A stretch of DNA of 12,323 nt. Origin: Dunaliella salina (lineage: Eukaryota > Chlorophyta > Chlorophyceae > Chlamydomonadales > Dunaliellaceae). The notes under the pieces were generated by a model. That model saw only the letters and a list, made by a program, of their open reading frames with translations. It made no database searches and was not told the origin of the DNA. Both the position numbers and the translations under genes were made by a program. Each line of letters opens with the position of its first letter. The first letter of the stretch is position 1. Of this stretch, positions 7,897 through 12,323 are shown in pieces. The stretch lies in NCBI GenBank assembly GCA_002284615.2, contig MU069610.1, positions 183,157-195,479 of the forward strand, written 5' to 3'.

Positions 7897-8385
7897 TTAT
7901 CTCCGTAAACCCCCCTGTAAACCCCTGTCCTCCTAGAAGGACACTCGCAAAATTATTCTTCGATTTTCCCTCTGCTCACAAAAAATGAACCAGTTAGGCG
8001 CGTTTTACTACACTCAGTCTAGTACTGAGGATGTCTTTCATTTCTTGCAGAAGCAAACTATGAGACTTATCAATTTATTTCACCTTATGGATACTTTTTT
8101 TCTGTGGCTGGAGCAGTTGAGCAAGCCGAGCAGCCAAACGTGTCATTCAGTCTGATTCTGTAACATTGCTATAAAGTTAACCACAAAGCGTTTCTGTCTC
8201 TATTCCTGAATCCAAGAGGGTCAAATTTGGGGAGACACACTGCCATTCCTGTTATGTTTGTTCATATGCATCGCTGCGGCATGCCAGTGCTGTTTTCAGT
8301 TTCCTCTCCAATGCCATTGGCAATGGCTTCAACGTTGCTTTACTGTTGTTACATCTTTGTCAGACAGACTTCTTTCCCTTGCTAT
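7897..8385. other. Stretch without a supported gene
   Basis: Near 8131–8165 is a decayed stem-loop relative: agccgagcagccaaac is present, but the 3' half has changed, followed by ctgtaac. The open frame 8227–8418 (HTAIPVMFVHMHRCGMPVLF) may be a strongly decayed LINE C-terminus because a stem-loop copy closes it, but no clear motif proves this. Confidence 0.4.
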
Positions 8386-8415
8386 GCCGAGCAGTCAAAC
8401 CTCCTGGCTGAAGGC
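8386..8415 (+). other. Conserved 9-nt-loop stem-loop, copy 4
   Basis: Outer GCC (8386–8388) with GGC (8413–8415). Inner CAGTC (8392–8396) with GGCTG (8406–8410), one U·G pair; loop aaacctcct, nine bases. Followed by taaacccaTGTAAatc. The next copy begins only 20 bases later. Confidence 0.85.
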
Positions 8416-8434
8416 TAAACCCATGTAAATCTAA

Positions 8435-8464
8435 GCCTAGCAGTCATGGGTTTTGATTGATGGC
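8435..8464 (+). other. Conserved 9-nt-loop stem-loop, copy 5
   Basis: Outer GCC (8435–8437) with GGC (8462–8464). Inner CAGTC (8441–8445) with GATTG (8455–8459), one G·U pair; loop atgggtttt, nine bases. Followed by gaacctgtaaacctg with TGTAA. Its 3' side (gattgatggcttct) matches copy 1 at 5764 almost exactly, so copies 1 and 5 form a subfamily. Confidence 0.85.
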
Positions 8465-8534
8465 TTCTTTCGTTCACAAATGAACCTGTAAACCTGTTTT
8501 TAAACTTCTCTGCCCATGATGTCTGTGCTTCTCT

Positions 8535-8661
8535 ACCGGCAGAAAACCGGTGGGCTCAAGTCGTTCGGACTTGCTTGGATGCGCTGATCTCCTAGAGGTC
8601 AGGGATTCGAACCGCTAAACGCCCTTGAAGGCGTGTGTATACATATGGTACCATATGTAAC
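8535..8661 (+). mobile_element. tRNA-derived SINE candidate
   Basis: It opens with ACCGG/CCGGT (8535–8539, 8547–8551). An A-box-like TGGGCTCAAGTCG (8551–8563) resembles the GGCTCAAGTGG start of Leu/Ser-type tRNA SINEs with one extra G. The B box GATTCGAACC lies at 8604–8613. A short stem GATCT/AGGTC precedes the B box. After it come CGCC-cttgaa-GGCG (8620–8633), a 20-bp perfect palindrome (8640–8659), and TGTAAC at 8656–8661 as the likely end. No target duplication found, so borders are estimates. Confidence 0.55.
8640..8659. other. 20-bp perfect palindrome
   Basis: tacatatggtaccatatgta is its own reverse complement and sits at the end of the SINE candidate, overlapping its TGTAA. Such a palindrome could form a 3' hairpin in RNA or a cruciform in DNA. 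Confidence 0.85.
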
Positions 8662-9273
8662 ACTCCTTCCTTCCTCCTCTCACCTGAAAACCTAGCAGTG
8701 GCAGTGAACTTGGGTGACCCATGCATACATCATGGATTACAATGGTTCCTGTTCCAACGCCTAATTCATCAGTTATGGGAGAGGCCCTCATCTCACTTTT
8801 GAAGGTCTGTTAAAGGTCTGGAACTCCTGGACCAGTCTTTCAGATACCTTCTTGCTCTCTGCTTGCTGGAGCTGAAAAAAAGTAATTATATAATAAGGAG
8901 AGTTACAGATGTAAGCACAAACAAAGCCTCTCGTGCCCTGCGCTCGGGGGAGCTGAGTGCCCTGAGCCCGTGGTCAGGGGAAGGTCTGGGAAGCTGAGTG
9001 ATCAGGCTCCTACGATGGTAGTCAAACAGAGCAGTGATCAACATGGCAGCACTAATAATAACTTGTTCGACAGCATTTTGAAGAGGATACAGCATGCAGA
9101 GGAGTGGGCCACCATCATGCGCAGTTTTGGAAGCGAAGGATCCCAGCGGCAGAACTGATATGCTACAGCTTTTGTCTCAGTAACCAATGAGCGCACCTAG
9201 CTTTGAAGACCAGTGTATTCATGCATGCATGCTGGTTGGGTGGCCAAAACATGAAGGCCCTCTGCCGACACAG
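8662..9273. other. Stretch with only weak coding potential
   Basis: An open frame at 8970–9158 ends NNLFDSILKRIQHAEEWATI...SQRQN. It looks like an amphipathic helix and could be an exon, with possible acceptor gtcaaacag before 9028, but nothing else supports it. A short CATG array lies at about 9219–9232. Confidence 0.35.
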
Positions 9274-9380
9274 TTCCCTGGGTCACTACTTCTGGACCAC
9301 CCGCGCCCTCACCCACATTTCGTCAACTCGAGCGCAGGCGTGAGAAGGAGAAGAAGAAGCAAAGGGAGTGCGAGCATTAA
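9274..9380 (+). CDS. Possible terminal exon, basic coiled tail
   Basis: After the acceptor cgacacag (AG at 9272–9273) a frame reads PWVTTSGPPAPSPTFRQLER then RREKEKKKQRECEH and TAA at 9378–9380. A Pro/Ser/Thr linker followed by a charged Arg/Lys/Glu helix is protein-like. Purine-rich repeats can mimic this, and no matching upstream exon with a good donor was found. Function unknown. Confidence 0.3.
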
Positions 9381-9529
9381 GAGCGTGCACACGAACAAGC
9401 TGTCAGCCAAGCCCAAACATGATTGAATGAATGAGGTGTGGAGTGGGCTTTGTGAGGGCCACACTGAGGCCTGTGGACTGTTGCTCGGAGGTCAAGCTGG
9501 CAATGTGAGACAGGGGACTCGCTAGGGGC

Positions 9530-9990
9530 CGTGACTGAAGGCAGTCCATAGCGTGCGCACCCTCTTGTGTCTCAACGTGAGGAATTTGAGTAGTTTTAGG
9601 CATTGTGCCCACTGCACACGAGGTCGAATCCTGTTAATGGCTGGGTGGTTCAAACGTTTGTGACATGTGTGAGTGTGCTGAAGTCCAGGACGAGAAACAT
9701 GTTCTCTTCTACTGCAATTGCCTGGAGATGCGTGAGCTGCGCGGAAAATACAAGGACTTGTTCATTGATCTTTTCAAGCCATTGCATACTTTTGCCCAAC
9801 TTCCAAACACTGACTTCATTCCTTGCGAGCTACCATGTTTTGACTGATCCTGAGATCAATACTTTTCTAAATCAAGACTCGTACAGGTTTTTGAATATTT
9901 TGTCAGAGTTGGTTTTAATTTTTGATGCTGGCTGAGATTGTTTCACAGCAGCCTATCAGCCAGAGTCTGGGGCTGTAGGCCACCCTTGTA
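9530..9990 (+). pseudogene. LINE ORF C-terminus plus 3' UTR, frameshifted
   Basis: Decayed 3' end of a non-LTR retrotransposon. One frame gives LCLNVRNLSSFRHCAHC (matching LRNIARF.LHADT at about 6980–7020). The next gives VESC, a TAA at 9635–9637, then the knuckle CDMC...VQDEKHVLFYC (C-x2-C-x9-H-x4-C, 9659–9715) and RELRGKYKDLFIDLFKPLHT. A further frame change near 9840 leads to DPEINTFLNQDSYRFLNILS and a TGA at 9933–9935. The stem-loop follows 16 bases after the stop, then ccaccctTGTAAccc. The RT portion is absent, consistent with 5' truncation on insertion. It shows most clearly how the stem-loop relates to the LINE 3' end. Confidence 0.8.
9951..9980 (+). other. Conserved stem-loop, copy 6, directly after a LINE stop
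   Basis: Outer GCC (9951–9953) with GGC (9978–9980). Inner CAGCC (9957–9961) with GGCTG (9971–9975), fully Watson–Crick; loop agagtctgg, nine bases and unlike the other loops. Followed by cacccTTGTAAccc. Its position identifies the stem-loop as part of the LINE 3' UTR. Confidence 0.9.
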
Positions 9991-10301
9991 ACCCTTCAGG
10001 GTTCATACAGTAGTGTGTGCGCGTGCCTCATGGTGCACGTTGTATGAGGGGACCCGGGCTCTTGTACATTGGGGTCCATGTAAGCAGGGACTCGCTTGGG
10101 GTCCTTTGGCCATGGTCACTTGTGTTGCGCAGTTTCCTTTGTGGTCGTGAGCGCTGTGCTACACACTGCTTGCCCTTATGGGCGGAACACATGCAAAAGT
10201 GCAACTTTTTGGGGCTTGAGTAGTGTGGAAATTTGTACTTTTCCCCTGCCTTTGCACAAGTTAGACAAAATTTCCTGCCTCCACTTGGTTTTCTAGAGAA
10301 A
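9991..10301. other. Anonymous sequence between LINE remnant and stem-loop copy 7
   Basis: Open frames on both strands overlap (− 10028–10321, + 10017–10223, + 10096–10296) and none looks real. No RNA gene or repeat was recognised here. Confidence 0.5.
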
Positions 10302-10331
10302 GCTGAGCAGCTAAACTTCATGGCTGAAGGC
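10302..10331 (+). other. Conserved 9-nt-loop stem-loop, copy 7
   Basis: Outer GCT (10302–10304) with GGC (10329–10331), one U·G. Inner CAGCT (10308–10312) with GGCTG (10322–10326), one U·G; loop aaacttcat, nine bases. Followed by caaacctatTGTAAcc. The loop and 3' side match copy 8 closely. Confidence 0.85.
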
Positions 10332-10640
10332 CAAACCTATTGTAACCTTTGCCGGAGCTGTCTTCTCTGCCTGTGCTTCTCTCAGTCTGAACTTCGTGGT
10401 GGGAGGGTCATACTGCCTCTCTGCACTTGGTGGCCCCTCACCTCACAAAAAAAACATCCTGTCCATGATGCCTGTGTTGTTATGGGTCTGCCTGAAGGAA
10501 ATAATGAATGCCCCCCCCCCGCCCCTTACCCCCAAACCGGTGCGAAGGGGTTTGCGCTTTGACTAGGTGGCTGGATGTTGCTGAAGACCCTGTGAGCTAG
10601 AGTGGTTTCACGCTGTTACTGGGCTCTGTGCATAGGTCAA
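10332..10640. other. Stretch without a supported gene
   Basis: It contains a run of ten C at 10511–10520. No exon, RNA gene or element is evident. Confidence 0.5.
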
Positions 10641-10645
10641 ACCCT

Positions 10646-10665
10646 GCGTGAGCCCACGCTCACGC
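10646..10665. other. Perfect 8-bp hairpin with 4-base loop
   Basis: gcgtgagc, loop ccac, gctcacgc. GC-rich and strong. No flanking T-run or repeat copy elsewhere in the window; function unknown. Confidence 0.75.
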
Positions 10666-10702
10666 CCTGTGTACTCACAATGAGCACCCCAGCCTGTTGT
10701 TT

Positions 10703-10910
10703 TGTTGCAGCTGCCTTTTGGTCAAATCTGTATGTATGCATGCTTGCGTGCAGTGTGCATCAGACGAGTTGTGCTGTTCCAGCTGGTACAGCCAATTTTA
10801 TGGTCAAACCTGTAGGTGTGCATGCTTGCATGTGGTGTGCATCATAGACAGTTTGTGCAAACTTGACAGCGGCTGTGTGGTCATTCTTGTTTAGGGTGCA
10901 ATCCAGCTCA
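10703..10910. repeat. Minisatellite, period about 82 bp
   Basis: ggtcaaatctgtatgtatgc near 10720 recurs as ggtcaaacctgtaggtgtgc near 10802, each followed by atgcttgc-tg-gtgtgcatca and agttgtgc or agtttgtgc. A third, degenerate unit starts near 10877 (ggtcattcttgtttagggtgca). Confidence 0.7.
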
Positions 10911-10964
10911 TTGTAGGTGTGAACCTGCATTCGAGTTAACACCAAGATTTCAGGGCCTTGACCA

Positions 10965-11246
10965 TCTCTCCTGCACTTGGTACCTGGATGTCTAGAGTCT
11001 CGAGTCAAACATATCATGAGCTTTCCTTTCAAGACCTTTGTGCCAATTTATCAGTTGTGCTGGTACCTGGAGAACCTACACACTTGTGCTTACTTGGAGA
11101 ACCTTTGCTTTATGTGGTACTTTGAGCACATCTTCCTCAACAGTTGACATTTCTATACGCATTTTTTAAAGACTAGTTCCAGGTCTGTGTTTCCGCTCAG
11201 CTGCCCTCGTAGGCGGATATAGCGATGTAACCTTACCTTACCTACA
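10965..11246 (+). mobile_element. SINE-like retroposon, near full-length copy A
   Basis: Homologous to the element at 3228–3480 on the other strand along nearly its whole length. Matching blocks include catctctcctgcact, ctcgagtcaaacatat, cttggagaacctttgctttatg, caacagttgacatttctata and tttccgctcagctgccctcg. The aggcggatatagcgatgtaa block follows, then the CCTTACCTTACC tail. Some internal indels are present, so it is older than the copy at 3228. Confidence 0.75.
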
Positions 11247-11411
11247 CATTTTTGCATGACATTTTTGTGGTATTATGAGCACATGTTCTCTCAGCAGTTG
11301 ACACTTCCGAACTTGACTTTCTTTTTCAGACTGGTCTGGTTACAGGCCTCAGTGTTTCCGCTCAGCTGCCCTTGTAGGCGGATATAGCGATGTAACCTTA
11401 CCTTACCTTAT
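11247..11411 (+). mobile_element. SINE-like retroposon, 5'-truncated copy B
   Basis: A second copy, head-to-tail with A: tggtattatgagcacatg, cagcagttgacacttc, tttccgctcagctgccctt, aggcggatatagcgatgtaa and a ccttaccttacctta tail. In the 3' hairpin region it differs from copy A only by C to T in the loop, while the middle is much more diverged. This suggests constraint on the 3' end. Confidence 0.75.
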
Positions 11412-11442
11412 GGGTCTGCAATCCTTGGATAACCACTGACCT

Positions 11443-11488
11443 ACATGGTACTATGAGCGCATGTTTCTCAACAGTTGACGTTTCTGTT
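11443..11488 (+). mobile_element. SINE-like retroposon, fragment C
   Basis: atggtactatgagcgcatg and tttctcaacagttgacgttt match the middle of copies A and B, and of the element at 3228. The rest is missing; LINE C-terminal sequence follows immediately. Confidence 0.55.
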
Positions 11489-11508
11489 ATTAATCCTAAG
11501 TGCCCTTC

Positions 11509-11611
11509 ATGTTGTGACCAAACAATTTTTTCCCCCATCGTTTCTCTCAAGACTTACTTTGTTGAAGAGCCGAGCAGCCAAGCTTCATGGCTGAAGGCAA
11601 CAACCTCCTTG
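11509..11611 (+). mobile_element. 103-bp retroposed LINE 3' tail with stem-loop
   Basis: Bounded by 18-bp target duplications. Starts atgttgtgaccaaac and ends aacaacctccttg, so with the first target bases it reads TTGTAA. It consists of a pyrimidine-rich leader and the conserved stem-loop, with no coding sequence. This is either an extremely 5'-truncated LINE copy or a tiny independent retroposon using the LINE tail. Confidence 0.75.
11569..11598 (+). other. Conserved 9-nt-loop stem-loop, copy 8
   Basis: Outer GCC (11569–11571) with GGC (11596–11598). Inner CAGCC (11575–11579) with GGCTG (11589–11593), fully Watson–Crick; loop aagcttcat, nine bases. Lies 13 bases before the 3' end of the insertion. 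Confidence 0.9.
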
Positions 11612-11780
11612 TAATCCCAAGTGCCCTTCCCAGGATCTGACAGACTTACTCAATCAGTTCCATCATTTGTTCAGCTGTGCACCTCCCGGTCGCCCAGTAC
11701 GCCTCAGAAACTTCATGAATCAAGCTAATGTTTTAGAATTAGCCAAGTTTGTGTCTGCATGCTTGAGGTGCTGTGTCTGA
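11612..11780 (+). pseudogene. LINE ORF C-terminal end, interrupted upstream by the nested insertion
   Basis: The frame reads NPKCPSQDLTDLLNQFHHLF, then PVRLRNFMNQANVLELAKFV and SACLRCCV with TGA at 11778–11780. FMNQ plus a hydrophobic helix is the usual end of this LINE type and matches FLNQDSYRFLNIL at about 9875. INPKCPS is also readable at 11488–11508, left of the 103-bp insertion, so the insertion split this ORF end. No stem-loop follows the stop; reverse transcriptase sequence begins instead about 20–40 bases later. Confidence 0.6.
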
Positions 11781-11823
11781 CTTTTGAGCAATGCTTAAAT
11801 TGGTCTGAACAACAAAACTGAAG

Positions 11824-12323
11824 AACAAAATTCCAGATACGCAATACGGTTTCTATCCTGGCCGTAATACTTTGCAGCCCATTTTTATTTTGCGGCACTT
11901 GCAGCATGCAGCTCAGGTCAAGTGTCCTAATCGATCCCCAAGATTGTATGCGGCATTTATTGACTTTAAGCAAGCTTACGACACAATTCCCAGGGAAGCT
12001 CTTTGGAGGCACCTTCAGTGCAGTCGTATGCCTACATGCCTGTTGAATATCATTAAGAACATGTATGCTAATGACGAGTACATCTTAGTGGATGGCACCA
12101 AGCAAGCTTGTGTGCGCCCTCTTTTTGGAGTTAAACAAGGCTGCCCGCTTTCCCCCCTGCTGTTTTCCCTGTACATCAATGATGTGGATTGCGTGGCAGA
12201 AAATGTGCAAGGGGCAGTTACAGGTGCAAGCGATCTCCATGTTACGCATATGCTGTATGCAGATGATCTGTGCCTTACCAGTAACCAGCCTGGTCAGCTC
12301 CAGTTGATGTTGGATAGGTTGCA
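11824..12323 (+). CDS. Non-LTR retrotransposon reverse transcriptase domain (partial)
   Basis: RNA-dependent DNA polymerase of a LINE, which copies its RNA at a nicked genomic site. The frame is open for 166 codons to the window end. Visible motifs: QYGFYPGRNTLQPIFILRHL (motif 2-like), AAFIDFKQAYD with the first catalytic Asp (11956–11982), and GVKQGCPLSPLLFSLYIND (12127–12183). HMLYADDLCL carries the two catalytic Asp (YADD 12256–12267). The catalytic residues are intact. Just upstream, in another frame, LNWSEQQN runs into a TGA at 11819–11821. That is what normally precedes QYGF in such enzymes, so one frameshift separates them and this copy is probably inactive. Endonuclease and N-terminal ORF parts are absent. 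The C-terminal part lies beyond the right edge. Confidence 0.92.

Larger units (their letters stand above)
11491..11629. repeat. 18-bp target-site duplication of a nested insertion
   Basis: taatcctaagtgcccttc (11491–11508) and taatcccaagtgcccttc (11612–11629) differ by one base and bracket 103 bp that contain a stem-loop copy. The right copy lies in the frame (NPKCPSQDLTDLL) that continues into a LINE C-terminus. Confidence 0.85.

Noticed and set aside
8131..8165. Ninth stem-loop copy
   Set aside because: The 5' half matches but the 3' half no longer pairs; kept only as a decayed relative in the description of the stretch.
9612..9630. B-box-like word aggtcgaatcctg
   Set aside because: It lies in the LINE coding remnant (the VES region) and has no A box upstream.
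1..12323. CRISPR array, bacterial operon, or phage system
   Set aside because: No regular short repeats with unique spacers, no packed genes or ribosome binding sites; splice sites and LINEs show eukaryotic DNA.

Overview
The window looks like nuclear DNA of a eukaryote, most likely a chlorophyte green alga (inference). Supporting signs are GT–AG introns with tgcag/cacag acceptors, moderate GC, abundant GT-rich and other simple repeats, and LINE-type reverse transcriptase remnants. The pentamer TGTAA, the usual polyadenylation signal of chlamydomonadalean algae, recurs at the ends of several retroposed units. There is no bacterial gene packing. A Dunaliella-like, moderate-GC chlamydomonadalean would fit, but the species cannot be fixed from the sequence.

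Layout. Positions 1–1767 hold the 3' part of one spliced + strand gene of unknown function: three exons, all joined in phase 0 (248–367, 893–1057, 1570–1767). Its last coding stretch is tandemly duplicated past the stop codon, and its first visible exon has a degenerate upstream duplicate. From 1768 to about 3200 I see only anonymous sequence with small hairpins. At 3228–3480 lies a clean 253-bp retroposon, on the minus strand, bounded by a perfect 19-bp target-site duplication and ending in a TGTAA plus (CCTTA)n tail. Relatives sit in opposite orientation at about 10965–11490. A second dispersed family forms an inverted pair at 4893–5105 and 5215–5545, with a third copy at 7385–7600. Two tRNA-derived SINE candidates lie at 6510–6707 (minus) and 8535–8661 (plus).

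The rest of the right half is a graveyard of one LINE lineage, all on the + strand. C-terminal fragments with a C-x2-C-x9/10-H-x4-C zinc-knuckle motif lie at about 6045–6436, 6794–7294 and 9530–9990. A last C-terminal piece ends at 11780, and a reverse transcriptase domain with IDFKQAYD, GVKQGCPLSP and YADD motifs runs off the window end (11824–12323).

The most interesting signal is a small RNA-like stem-loop found eight times (5744, 6405, 7866, 8386, 8435, 9951, 10302, 11569). Each copy has a 5-bp stem, a loop of exactly nine bases, and an outer 3-bp stem. The stems change in a compensatory way (CAGTC/GACTG, CAGCC/GGCTG, GCC/GGC, GGC/GCC). One copy sits just after a LINE stop codon and another lies inside a short insertion with 18-bp target duplications. 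This suggests it is the LINE 3' UTR element recognised in retrotransposition, shared by short retroposed tails. This is inference from the sequence, with no database search.
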